A program made the translations under genes and the position numbers. Of a stretch of 64,000 nt of DNA, positions 25,964-34,549 are shown one piece after another. Positions within the stretch are counted from its first letter, which is position 1. Every line of letters starts with the position of its first letter. The notes under the pieces are model-generated. The model was not told where the DNA came from, did no database searches, and worked only from the letters and a program-made list of their open reading frames with translations. The stretch spans positions 799,714 through 863,713 of the forward strand of contig SWDI01000005.1 in NCBI GenBank assembly GCA_005116955.1, written 5' to 3'. The DNA is from Nitrospira sp. GTDB taxonomy: Bacteria > Nitrospirota > Nitrospiria > Nitrospirales > Nitrospiraceae.

Positions 25964-26662
25964 ATGGACAAACTCACTGGAAGACGAGAACCGATTCGTG
26001 TGTTGCTGATCGATGATTCCATGCTGACTCTGCATGGGCTTAAGACCTTCCTCTCCACAATCCGTCATGTCGAAATTCTGGGCATTGCTCGTATTCCCTC
26101 CGAAGCCTTAGACGCGATACGGGTACACCAGCCAGATGTCGTGATGTTGGAGACTCGCGTGGGGCAAGTAAGTGGAATCGACTTGTGTAGAACCATCCGT
26201 GAGTCATATCCCACCATCGGCGTGCTCTTTTTTACGGCGCATGACGATAAGGAGATCCTACGAGCAGCAATCATGGCCGATGCGCACGGCTACCTGCTGA
26301 AGGGCGCAGCGGCTGAGGCGGTTGCGAGGAGTATCGAGATTATTGCGAGTGGGAGGGCGATCATGGATCAGCAGTTGACTCAGCAAGTCATCACATGGGC
26401 TCGGGATGGGGCGTTGGCTGGACAAGAGCGGATCCCCTATAGCTGCTCGAAAGACGATCGGCAGCTGCTCTCTCTGGTGGCCCAAGGGAAGACAAACAAG
26501 GAGATTGCACAAGAATTGGATCTTGTGCCTCGTGTGGTGGCCACTCGCTTACAAAGAATCTACAAGCGTTTGAAGATATCCAGACGATCCGAGGCGGCAC
26601 GCTACTATGTACAGTTGGAAAAGGATCCGCATGGACTTGAAGGCGTGGCCCATCAAAACTAG
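25964..26662 (+). CDS. NarL/LuxR-type regulator with Glu at the phosphoacceptor site
   Basis: Receiver domain (residues 11-125) with acidic pocket D17-D18 and a late Lys (YLLKGA), then a LuxR-type HTH near 165-215 (LLSLVAQGKTNKEIAQELDL). At the position of the phosphoacceptor Asp the sequence is PDVVMLE, so E63 replaces Asp. Asp-to-Glu at this site often mimics phosphorylation in response regulators, so the protein may be always active or respond to another signal. No histidine kinase is adjacent. Its closeness to the sigma54 module and the envelope genes downstream suggests a place in the same regulon (inference). Confidence 0.85.
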   Translation: MDKLTGRREPIRVLLIDDSMLTLHGLKTFLSTIRHVEILGIARIPSEALDAIRVHQPDVVMLETRVGQVSGIDLCRTIRESYPTIGVLFFTAHDDKEILRAAIMADAHGYLLKGAAAEAVARSIEIIASGRAIMDQQLTQQVITWARDGALAGQERIPYSCSKDDRQLLSLVAQGKTNKEIAQELDLVPRVVATRLQRIYKRLKISRRSEAARYYVQLEKDPHGLEGVAHQN

Positions 26663-26850
26663 CCACGTATCTGGCTTGTACGGAGATGATGTGGTGATCG
26701 TGAAGTCGGAATGCCACGCGTGGATCAATGCTCCATGGCCGCTCAGCGCTCAGAGTCCTGAGGCAAAGAAGGAGCCACGCCATGGCGTTCTCCTCTGTCT
26801 GGACATTGAAGAGCGCTATGCTGGGTCTCGCACGGACAGACAATAGCCTC

Positions 26851-26879
26851 TTGCGGTGTCACGGCAATCTAGGTATATA
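26851..26879 (+). promoter_or_regulatory. Sigma70 promoter of the DUF481 gene
   Basis: TTGCGG (26851-26856) and TATATA (26874-26879), 17 bases apart; leader of about 46 bases to ATG 26932. The rest of the 269-base intergenic region shows nothing clear. Confidence 0.5.
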
Positions 26880-26931
26880 CCCAAGGTCGACTTACTCTAG
26901 CCGAACGACTTAGCAACACGAAGGAGGATCA

Positions 26932-28035
26932 ATGAAGCCACTCATATTACTGGTCGCGGTCTTAGCTCTGGGCACGATGGCAACGCCGGTTATTGCTGCT
27001 GATGGGGCGCTCGAGACGACGCCGACACCGATCCTTGATGTCGTGACCTTGAAAGATGGCAGTATCATCTACGGCGAAGTCGTAGAAATGTCGGGCGGCA
27101 TCTTACAGATTAAGAACGCCTTGGCTGGAGACATCATCAAGCTGAAGTGGGCGGAAGTGAGCAAGTTGGCCGTCTCTCACACCATTCCCTTTCATTTAAA
27201 AGAAGGGACGATCCTTAATGGAACGGCCGAAGAGGGAGAACCGGGGACGATGAAGGTGAAGGCCGGCCCAGGCGGAGACACGATGACGGTTCCGATCAAT
27301 GCCGTGACCCATGTGAACCCGATTGTTCAGGCGCCGGTCATCTATACCGGGAGCCTCAACGCGGGCTACTCGCAATCCGTGGGAAATAGCAGTCTTCGAA
27401 ACGTCAGTATTCTAGGAGATCTTGTGGCACGCAGTGAGCAGCTCCGACTGACCCTCCTGGGTCGCTACGTCAATGGAGACAACAACGGCAGCTTACAGGT
27501 AAGGAATGCGCGAGGAACGATCAAGCTCGACTTCTTTATCACCAAGCGGTTTTTCTGGTTTGCGTCCGCCTATGTCGAAAACGATTTTCTCCAAAACCTC
27601 AAGCTGAGAACGGCGATCTCCAGTGGCCCGGGATACCAATTTCTTGAGCGTGGAGATCTGAAGGGTATTTTTAAGGATATGACCTTCTACGCCGAAGCCG
27701 GCCCGACATATTTCAATGAGGACTATCGCGATAATAGCATCACCGGCGATCGGGCGAGCTTTCGCGCTCGCGTCGCGATGAAATGGGACTGGCCGCTGTT
27801 CGATGGCCGTGTCACGCTGTACCATTACAACGAAATATTCCCATCGGTCCAGAACGCGTCGGATTTCTTCTTCACGATGGATAACGGAGTTCGCATGAAG
27901 ATTTTGGCCGGTCTGGCGAGCGGATTCCAGGTGACCACCCGGTATAACAATCGGCCGCCTGCCGGCACGGGCGATACTGATAACTTATACTTGCTCACGT
28001 TGGGGTATGCGTTCGACACCACCCGCACACGATAG
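26932..28035 (+). CDS. DUF481 (YdiY-like) outer-membrane protein with SH3-like N-domain
   Basis: Signal peptide (residues 1-22, ending PVIAAD), then a region at 35-125 with repeated beta patterns (DVVTLKDGSIIYGEVVEM, HLKEGTILNGTAEEGEPG) and, from about 140, a DUF481 beta-barrel (TGSLNAGYSQSVGNSSLRNV to a terminal LTLGYAFDTTRTR). DUF481 proteins are salt-inducible outer-membrane barrels of unknown function. AAGGAGG precedes the ATG by 5 bases. MscL follows 48 bases later, consistent with an osmotic-stress unit. Confidence 0.85.
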   Translation: MKPLILLVAVLALGTMATPVIAADGALETTPTPILDVVTLKDGSIIYGEVVEMSGGILQIKNALAGDIIKLKWAEVSKLAVSHTIPFHLKEGTILNGTAEEGEPGTMKVKAGPGGDTMTVPINAVTHVNPIVQAPVIYTGSLNAGYSQSVGNSSLRNVSILGDLVARSEQLRLTLLGRYVNGDNNGSLQVRNARGTIKLDFFITKRFFWFASAYVENDFLQNLKLRTAISSGPGYQFLERGDLKGIFKDMTFYAEAGPTYFNEDYRDNSITGDRASFRARVAMKWDWPLFDGRVTLYHYNEIFPSVQNASDFFFTMDNGVRMKILAGLASGFQVTTRYNNRPPAGTGDTDNLYLLTLGYAFDTTRTR

Positions 28036-28083
28036 GCTGCGTGCAGCCTCGCACGGAGCTGCGTTCTTATAAGGAGGAACATT

Positions 28084-28506
28084 ATGCTGAAAGAGTTCAA
28101 AGAGTTCGCCATGAAGGGGAATGTCCTGGATATGGCCATTGGCGTCATCATCGGTGGCGCATTCGGGAAGATCGTGTCGTCACTGGTCAGCGACGTGCTG
28201 ATGCCGCCCATTGGGTTACTGATGGGCAAGGTGGATTTCTCCAGTCTGTTCGTCGATCTGTCTAGAACAGCACCTCCATCCTTAGCCGCGGCGAAAGCAG
28301 CCGGGGCTCCAACGCTGAACTATGGCGTTTTTCTACAAAGCGTCTTCGACTTCATTATTGTCGCCTTCGTCATCTTCATGTTGGTCAAACAGGTGAATCG
28401 ATTTAAGAAAGAAGCGCCTGCAGCCCCACCGCCGCCTCCCCCGGCGCCGAGCAATGAGGAGAAGTTGTTGACGGAAATCCGCGATCTCCTCAAGCACCGT
28501 CAATGA
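28084..28506 (+). CDS. mscL: Large-conductance mechanosensitive channel MscL
   Basis: The N-terminal pore helix is diagnostic: [20 protein letters not shown], followed by [20 protein letters not shown] second membrane helix ([18 protein letters not shown]) and a cytoplasmic helix after a Pro-rich linker complete the family structure. 140 aa is normal. It acts as a last-resort osmotic release valve. AAGGAGG stands 6 bases before the ATG. Confidence 0.97.
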   Translation: MLKEFKEFAMKGNVLDMAIGVIIGGAFGKIVSSLVSDVLMPPIGLLMGKVDFSSLFVDLSRTAPPSLAAAKAAGAPTLNYGVFLQSVFDFIIVAFVIFMLVKQVNRFKKEAPAAPPPPPPAPSNEEKLLTEIRDLLKHRQ

Positions 28507-28588
28507 AGATTGGCGGTATAACCAGCAATATGGCGTGGGAGGGCGATGGGCCCATTCCTGTTGCAATATCAATACGAAGGAGGTCCTC

Positions 28589-29452
28589 ATGCGGTCAGCT
28601 AAAGGCGTCCTACTGATGACAGGATTTGTTGCCCTAGTTGGGTGTTCTTCTCTGAATCATTCTGACGGCTATATTAAGCAACCCACTGTTTGTGTTGATA
28701 AGAAATGGTATGGCTATCATCAGGGCAGTGGGTGCCCTTCAGTTGCCACAGCAGTGGCATCTGATCCAATGGCTGATCGTCTCGCCGCACTCGAACGAGA
28801 TCGGCAGCGGTTGGCGGAAGAATTGGAAGCGGCGCGGCGGCAGCGCGCGGGGGCTGGCGATGGTGCAGCCCTGTCTAGCCAGCTCTCGGCGGTTCGGGGC
28901 GATCTCAGTCAGTCGCAGAGTGAAAAGGACCGGCTTGCAGCTGAACTCGCGGCAGCCAAGCAGCGGATTGCAGATCTCGAAGGGCAATTGAATCAGAGCA
29001 AGCACAGTTTAGCAGCAGCCGAGCGAGATCTCGTGAAGGCCCTTCAGCCTGAAATTTCCAAAGGCACGGTGTCGGTCAATCAAGCCGGCGAGGGGATCAC
29101 AATTAATCTCGCCTCAGGTCTGTTGTTTGAGTCGGGCCAAGATCAGCTGAAAGGCGCTGGTGCTAGCGCACTGAGCCGTGTGGGCGGCGTCCTGAAGGGG
29201 TTCCCGGAAAAGCAGGTGCATGTCGCGGGCTATACGGATAATGTGCCCATCAAGGGAGCCTTGCTGAAGAAATACCCATCGAATCAGGCACTGTCAGATG
29301 CGCGTGCGAATAGCGCAGCTCAGGCCTTGCGAGATGGTGGAGTGAGCGCCAACCTGTCTGCTGCCGGCCACGGAGACACCGATCCTGTTGCTAGCAACAA
29401 AACGGTGGATGGGCGCGCGAAGAACCGCCGGGTTGAGGTGATTGTCAAGTAA
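28589..29452 (+). CDS. OmpA-family lipoprotein (copy 1)
   Basis: Lipoprotein signal with lipobox VGC at C19, then a conserved segment HSDGYIKQPTVCVDKKWYGY shared with copy 2, a coiled coil (about 65-145, DRLAALERDRQRLAEELEAA) and a C-terminal OmpA domain (VHVAGYTDNVPI, LSDARANSAAQAL, RAKNRRVEVIV) that binds peptidoglycan. AAGGAGG lies 5 bases before ATG 28589. Likely links the outer membrane to the wall. The coiled coil is shorter than in copy 2. Confidence 0.9.
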   Translation: MRSAKGVLLMTGFVALVGCSSLNHSDGYIKQPTVCVDKKWYGYHQGSGCPSVATAVASDPMADRLAALERDRQRLAEELEAARRQRAGAGDGAALSSQLSAVRGDLSQSQSEKDRLAAELAAAKQRIADLEGQLNQSKHSLAAAERDLVKALQPEISKGTVSVNQAGEGITINLASGLLFESGQDQLKGAGASALSRVGGVLKGFPEKQVHVAGYTDNVPIKGALLKKYPSNQALSDARANSAAQALRDGGVSANLSAAGHGDTDPVASNKTVDGRAKNRRVEVIVK

Positions 29453-29565
29453 CAGGAAAAGGGTCCCGTTTCCTTCTGGGCCTGAACAGTCGAAGGGGTT
29501 CTTCTCGATGGAAGAGTCCCTTCGTCATGATCATGGCCATCGTGATTCAGATCAAGGAGATCATC

Positions 29566-30597
29566 ATGCAAATGCTCAAGACCACCGTGATTATGACAGG
29601 CTTGGTTGCTCTGGTCGGTTGTTCTTCCATGAAGCATTCTGACGGCTATATTAAGCAACCAACTGTTTGTATCGATAAAAAATGGTACGGGTATCATCAA
29701 GGCGCTGGGTGTCCCTCCACCACCAAAGTTGTGGCACCGGATGCCTCGCAAGAAATGGCTGCTCGTCTTGCGGCGCTGGAACGAGATCGGTCACGATTAG
29801 CCGAGGAACTGGAAGCGGCGCGACGGCAAAACGGAACCCTCAGCAGCCGTGTCAGTGAATTAGAAGGACAACTCGCTGACCGTGATCGGGAAATTGCTGC
29901 ACTTCGTTCTGGAGCCGGTGACAATACGGCCTTCGCAGGTCAGCTTTCGGCTGCACAGAGTGAGAAAGATCGGCTTGCCGATGAACTGGCTGCGGCGAGG
30001 CTACACAACGAGGATCATGACCGGCTGGCGGCGGAGACGGAGTCTCAATTAGCCGCATTAAGACAACGTAACTCCGATCTTGAGGCTCAATTAGCCGATC
30101 GAGACAAGGAGCTCTCTGGGCTACGCGGGGACCTCTCCGCAGAGATGGCGAAATTGAAGCAGGCGGAGCGCGGATTGATCAGGGCACTCAAGCCGCAAAT
30201 CGATGAAAAAAATATCACCGTTGATCTCAATAACGAGCGATTGCTCATCAACCTGGCTTCCGGCTACCTTTTCGGGTCGGGCGAGGACCAGCTCAAACCG
30301 GCTGGGGCCGATGCGCTCAAGCAGGTCGGTTCTATCCTCAAGGATTTCCCGGAGTATAAAGTTCATGTTGAAGGCCATACCGATAATCGGCCGATCCTCG
30401 GTGCACTGAAGAAGAAGTTCCCGTCCAATAAGGAATTGTCCGAAGCACGAGCCACGAACGCAGCGCAAGCATTGGCGGACGGGGGTCTCTCCGGCGCCCA
30501 TGCAATGGGAGTCGCTGATACGAAGCCGGTGATGCCGAATGTCACCACCGAGGGGCGGGCGAAGAACCGCCGGGTAGAAATCAGCGTCATGAAGTAG
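29566..30597 (+). CDS. OmpA-family lipoprotein (copy 2, longer coiled coil)
   Basis: A tandem duplicate of the preceding gene: same lipobox (C19), nearly identical HSDGYIKQPTVCIDKKWYGY and C-terminal OmpA domain (VHVEGHTDNRPI, RAKNRRVEISV). The coiled coil is expanded by extra repeats of the type SELEGQLADRDREIAAL / SDLEAQLADRDKELSGL, giving 343 aa versus 287. CAAGGAG precedes ATG 29566. The expansion should set a different reach between outer membrane and peptidoglycan. Confidence 0.9.
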   Translation: MQMLKTTVIMTGLVALVGCSSMKHSDGYIKQPTVCIDKKWYGYHQGAGCPSTTKVVAPDASQEMAARLAALERDRSRLAEELEAARRQNGTLSSRVSELEGQLADRDREIAALRSGAGDNTAFAGQLSAAQSEKDRLADELAAARLHNEDHDRLAAETESQLAALRQRNSDLEAQLADRDKELSGLRGDLSAEMAKLKQAERGLIRALKPQIDEKNITVDLNNERLLINLASGYLFGSGEDQLKPAGADALKQVGSILKDFPEYKVHVEGHTDNRPILGALKKKFPSNKELSEARATNAAQALADGGLSGAHAMGVADTKPVMPNVTTEGRAKNRRVEISVMK

Positions 30598-30678
30598 TCA
30601 GCAATGTAGGGGAGGCAGCTGCGATATGGTCGCGGCTCCTCCCACGATCACCGGCGATTCGCTTCAAAGGAGATTGCG

Positions 30679-30936
30679 ATGAAATTGAAAACGGCTCAAG
30701 TGAGCGCAGTGGTGACGGTGTTTCTCGTCGGCCTTACCACATCGGTGTGGGCTGTCGACATGGGTGCTATGAAGCAGAAGGTTGAGACCGTGAAAGGTCA
30801 AGCCGAGAACGTGAAAAAAGAGGGTGGCGAGACCGCACAAAGTGCCAAGGATCTGAAGGCGCAAGATGCGATGAAAAACGCAGGGGAAGCAAAGGACGAG
30901 GGGAAGAAACTTAAAGACGCCGTTATGGGCAAGTAG
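30679..30936 (+). CDS. Small periplasmic helical protein
   Basis: An 85-aa product with signal peptide (cut near SVWA-VD) and a mature part that is one Lys/Glu/Ala-rich amphipathic helix (KGQAENVKKEGGETAQSAKD), similar in look to LEA-like or CsbD-like stress proteins. AAAGGAG precedes the ATG. No family assigned. It closes the envelope-stress block. Confidence 0.7.
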   Translation: MKLKTAQVSAVVTVFLVGLTTSVWAVDMGAMKQKVETVKGQAENVKKEGGETAQSAKDLKAQDAMKNAGEAKDEGKKLKDAVMGK

Positions 30937-30963
30937 CGTGTGAAAAATGTTCCTTCACGGTTA

Positions 30964-30990
30964 GGCTGGCGCGTCATGGACGCGCCAGCC
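30964..30990. terminator. Perfect 12-bp hairpin, probable transcription end
   Basis: GGCTGGCGCGTC (30964-30975), loop ATG, and its exact reverse complement (30979-30990). No U-tract follows on the plus strand. It separates the small periplasmic gene from the decayed minus-strand locus. Confidence 0.55.
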
Positions 30991-31040
30991 CCTCCAATCT
31001 TCCAGGGTTCCCTTGGAAGCAATCCCTTCTCAAGATATCA

Positions 31041-31283
31041 TCATAATCCCTGCTTGGTGAGCGACGGATGCGTATCTGGGTGCCTACCCAGCGGCCAGTG
31101 GTATCTCCGCTCAGACTCTGTGATGGGAAGATCATTGATGCTCGCGAGACGCCGCCGCATCAGGCCATTGTCGTCAAACTCCCAGTTTTCATTACCATAG
31201 GATCGGAACCAGTTCCCTGCACTGTCGTGCCACTCATACGCGAGCCCGGCTACCCACAAGGCTCGAAAGGGTGGCTCACGCAA
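31041..31283 (-). pseudogene. 5'-truncated DUF1348 (NTF2-like) gene remnant
   Basis: The 80 residues match the C-terminal half of DUF1348 proteins: [39 protein letters not shown], then [14 protein letters not shown] to the usual C-terminal LTKQGL-type end. Complete members have about 150 residues; the first half (helices of the NTF2 fold) is missing and the upstream sequence does not continue the family in any frame. The apparent start is a TTG within a non-family stretch. It is therefore a remnant, lying just beyond the stop of another damaged gene. Confidence 0.7.
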
Positions 31284-31384
31284 TGGAGTCCACGATGAGG
31301 TTTGGACCCAGGGTTATTCATCTCGCCGATTCTTATACTTGGGTGGAGTGTCATTTTTATCGTGACCGAGGAATTGGATCGTCG

Positions 31385-32941
31385 TTAGAACCGAACGGTA
31401 ATCCAGGTCGTCGCGTAATCGATATCGCGACTGGCACCGGTCTCACGGAGGAACTGCCCCGTGAAGAAGTGGGTATAGTTCGCGATCAGCACCAGGTGGC
31501 GATCGATTTCCCAATAGATTTCCGCTTGCGCCTGGCTCCCGACATAGGTCGCGTTGCTGTTTCCCGCTGCCCGGAGCACTCAACCAGCCGGATTGTAGAC
31601 ACCATCGTTCACGCTCTGCCTCCAGAAGAAATCGATCTTGGTCGTAGCGCGAAGCTTCCCTGTCAGCTGGAAATCAATAGAGGGATGTGTGTTGATCAAA
31701 TTGACTGGACCGAGGAGCCCAATCAATCCGAAATAGAGCGCTCTGGGGAAGAGTGGATTGAAGGACTCAATATTCTGATCCCCTTGGTGTCGATCCCCGC
31801 TCATGAGATCGACCTGGAGATGGAGACGAGGACGAAATGGAAGGGACGACAATTCGTATCCGCCATCGAAGGCGATCCTCCAGGCCTGAATCTCGCCACT
31901 GCCAAACGAGCCCCACTGGAAGGTGCCCTCAATGTCATAGTCCCAGGAGCCAACGCGATCGAACAGTCGAGCCCCAATCGTGTGCCGTTGCTCTCGCCCT
32001 GTGAGTTGATTGAGTTGGGCTCCTTCGCGGTTTAATCCGAAGTAATAGAGATCGCCGCCGCCTTTACTGGTGGCACTATAGGCTTTGACCGCATAGGCCC
32101 CCCAAAAGTTCGTGTTGGCATCAGTGATATCGTCGAACACCTCTGGCCTGGTGAGGATGGGCCGGACGGCGATTCCGTCAATTCTCCACCCCTCTCCTGT
32201 CGCCATCGCACGGACGCCGTCGAAGGTTAGGCGGTCATTCAGGGCATCGCGAAGACTGACCAAGCGGGAGGCGCCGAAGGCCAATTCTTGCCGGCCCGGC
32301 CTCAGAGTCACCGAGATATCGGATCTGGGATCAATGGTGAAATCGAGAAACGCCTGGTGGAGGTCAAACTGATTTTCGTCCGTGGATCTGGGAGAGCTCT
32401 GGTTGAAGTGAGTCTGCCCACTCTTGAATTCACTGAAAATGCGCGTCCGGTGTCCTAGATGTAAGTCACCAAAGAACATATATCGCTGGAGCAGATACCC
32501 GTTGCGATCTTGAGTGTTGGCTCCAAAGTTGCGATTATTGAAATATTCATACCGTTCCCGTGCTTCTCCCCCAAGCGAGAGCACCCAATCGTCCTTACCC
32601 AGCAAGGGAATATACTTGAGCGGATCGAAGAGATCTACGCGTTTAGCGGGATCTTTGAGGGCGCTGAAATCTTCTTCGGCATGTTGAGACTTGTACGGGG
32701 CCGGCATGGGCATCCCGGACGCCGGTGGTGGAGGCCCCGACACGATGGAAGGGCGGTGAGCCCAGGCTTCTGAGCCAATGAGCCCGGATTCCGCAGTTGA
32801 TTTGGAATTGAGGTAGAATCGGCGGCCAGATTCTCTTGGCAACCCAGGAGGTTGGCATGCGCACTCGTCCAGCTCCGGCCTGACGCTGTTACGCCTCACC
32901 ACGGCAGCGCAGCAGGCCCTCATGGCCCTGGCACGAGCCAA
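31385..32941 (-). pseudogene. Alginate-export-type porin interrupted by an in-frame TGA
   Basis: The main ORF (31580-32941) encodes an Alginate_exp-type outer-membrane barrel (DDWVLSLGGEARERYEYFNN, RPGRQELAFGASRLVSLRDA). At 31580-31582 a TGA stops it after NDGVYNPAG, but the same frame continues for 64 residues with the expected last strands (ATYVGSQAQAEIYWEIDRHL, HFFTGQFLRETGASRDIDYA) and a terminal aromatic RF. So one nonsense change removes the final barrel strands. The N-terminus is also poor: no clean signal peptide in frame. Base-call error, readthrough and real decay are all possible. The beta-signal at the C-terminus is needed for outer-membrane insertion, so the truncated form would probably not function. 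Confidence 0.75.
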
Positions 32942-33108
32942 TATCCTGGCCCTCAGCCCGACTTAGCCGGAGATTAGGGGTGAAGCCCTGACCTTTTCTT
33001 CATTGGAACATCTCTGATAGAATACCCATCCATCAATACGATGGCATCTCAATCGTCAGCCTTTGATTATTTGACCTGACGTGACATCGAAAAAAGGAGC
33101 ACTCGGAT

Positions 33109-33390
33109 ATGGCAGAGGTTTCTTGCGTGACATGCGGTCAGACCGGTGAGGCCATCACTACTCCCTTGTTTCTCGGCAAGCTTGAAGCAGAAATAAAAAC
33201 CAAGGTCTGCACAGGCTGCTGGAAGAAGTGGGAGGGCATGCGGGTGATGGTCATCAATGAATATCAAGTCAATCTCGGCGATGAGAGTGGCCGCGAACTC
33301 GTTCGCAAACAGATGAAAGCCTTCTTGAAGCTAGGAGAACAGGTCGATTCGTCAAAGGTTGCCGAGAACTATCGCCCGCCGTCCAGCTGA
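33109..33390 (+). CDS. Fe(2+)-trafficking YggX-like protein with added Cys pairs
   Basis: The core KKWEGMRVMVINEYQVNLGDE matches the YggX signature (W..W...Q.MLINE..LN), and the following helix (GRELVRKQMKAFL) fits too. Unlike E. coli YggX, which has one conserved Cys near the N-terminus, this 93-aa protein has two CxxC pairs (CVTC at 6-9 and CTGC around 38-41), a likely metal ribbon. YggX helps protect Fe-S proteins from oxidation. AAAGGAG lies before the ATG. Monocistronic. Confidence 0.75.
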   Translation: MAEVSCVTCGQTGEAITTPLFLGKLEAEIKTKVCTGCWKKWEGMRVMVINEYQVNLGDESGRELVRKQMKAFLKLGEQVDSSKVAENYRPPSS

Positions 33391-33453
33391 TCAGCAGTTC
33401 TTACGGAAGCGTTGTCGCGAGTGCGCATTTTCCCTGCATTGTCGCTGGGTTCG

Positions 33454-33483
33454 TTGACAGCGAGAATGCAAAAATGCTAGGGT
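33454..33483 (+). promoter_or_regulatory. Sigma70 promoter of the bifunctional-nuclease pair
   Basis: TTGACA (33454-33459), an 18-base spacer and TAGGGT (33478-33483). It supports the ATG at 33539 over an earlier start at 33482, which would lie inside the -10. Confidence 0.55.
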
Positions 33484-33538
33484 GCTACGTTTTGCTATTC
33501 ACAAATTAAATATTGAGAGAGAGGATATCGGTTCGGCG

Positions 33539-33994
33539 ATGATCACGCAGATGCAGGTCAAGGGGCTCATGTTCGACCCCTACAACAATGCGTATATCGT
33601 CATCCTCCGAGACGAGGATCAATCGGAAATGCTCCCGATCTGGGTCGGAAAATCGGAAGCCAGTTCGATCAGTCTGGCGATTGAGAATGTCGCCCCTCCC
33701 CGTCCTATGACTCACGACTTTATGAAGACCTACTTGGATGCGTTCAACGCCAAGGTCATTAGTGTGGTGATTACCGATCTCACTGAACATACGTATTTTG
33801 CCAAGATCCATTTGACCTACGCAGACTCGGAGTATACCGTCGATTCGCGTCCAAGCGACGCCATCGCCCTCGCGCTCCGGACCCAAGCTCCAATTTTTGC
33901 GAGTGAGTCCGTGATTCGAAAGCAGAGTTCGGAAGAACTCGATCAGTGGCTGGAGAATTTAAAGCCAGAGGACTTCGGAAAATTAGACTCCTGA
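33539..33994 (+). CDS. Bifunctional nuclease family protein (BFN/DUF151), copy 1
   Basis: A full BFN domain: GLMFDPYNNAYIVILRDEDQ, LPIWVGKSEASSISLAIENV, RPMTHDFMKTYLDAF and VDSRPSDAIALALRTQAPIF, where the SRPSDAIALALR block is the family hallmark. Members in plants and Thermotoga have RNase/DNase activity or unknown functions. ATG 33539 is chosen from the promoter position. The second copy begins 20 bases after its stop. Confidence 0.9.
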   Translation: MITQMQVKGLMFDPYNNAYIVILRDEDQSEMLPIWVGKSEASSISLAIENVAPPRPMTHDFMKTYLDAFNAKVISVVITDLTEHTYFAKIHLTYADSEYTVDSRPSDAIALALRTQAPIFASESVIRKQSSEELDQWLENLKPEDFGKLDS

Positions 33995-34014
33995 CACGTT
34001 CTCGTGATTATTGT

Positions 34015-34503
34015 ATGGAAGAGCACGCGCCTCACACGACCGAAGCCTTGATACAGCTTGAGGTCAATCGAGTGGTCGAAGACTCGACGACGGACACCAG
34101 AATCGTCGTGCTGACTCGAGCCGATGGCACGTCAGACCTGTTCATGGTATGGGTAGGTGCATCAGAGGGTGAATCCATTCGACGTGCCCTAGACACATCG
34201 ACGACACCACGGCCGATGAGCCACGATCTGATCAAGAGTTTCGGGGAGCACCTCGGCGTGAAGATGGAACGAGCCGTCCTCACGGACGTCAAGAGCAGTA
34301 CCTATTATGCGACCGTCTTCCTCGAACATAAGGGAGTCGTACGCACCATCGACTCCAGGCCGAGCGACGCATTTGCATTGGCGCTCCGCTGCCAGGCGCC
34401 CATTTATGTGACCCAGGACGTGTGGAAGCGACGCACCGGTCAGAATCTTGATGCGTGGCTGTCCAAGCTAGAAACAAAGAATATCGGAGCCCAAGAAGTC
34501 TAA
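34015..34503 (+). CDS. Bifunctional nuclease family protein (BFN/DUF151), copy 2
   Basis: A diverged paralogue of the previous gene: [46 protein letters not shown] and [21 protein letters not shown]. The conserved SRPSDAxALALR core is intact. The N-terminal part has changed most. It is 46 bases before rplM, so the pair may share transcripts with the L13-S9 operon. Confidence 0.88.
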   Translation: MEEHAPHTTEALIQLEVNRVVEDSTTDTRIVVLTRADGTSDLFMVWVGASEGESIRRALDTSTTPRPMSHDLIKSFGEHLGVKMERAVLTDVKSSTYYATVFLEHKGVVRTIDSRPSDAFALALRCQAPIYVTQDVWKRRTGQNLDAWLSKLETKNIGAQEV

Positions 34504-34549
34504 CACCTCTCAAAGGACTGGCAAAATTGCAACGGTGGAGAACAACATC

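Noticed and set aside
31580..31582. TGA in the porin as a selenocysteine codon
   Set aside because: The position corresponds to a loop before the last strands, no SECIS-like hairpin is visible downstream, and the family has no catalytic residue there.
31271..32035. 254-aa plus-strand ORF
   Set aside because: Shadow of the alginate-export-type porin on the minus strand; no domain or good start.
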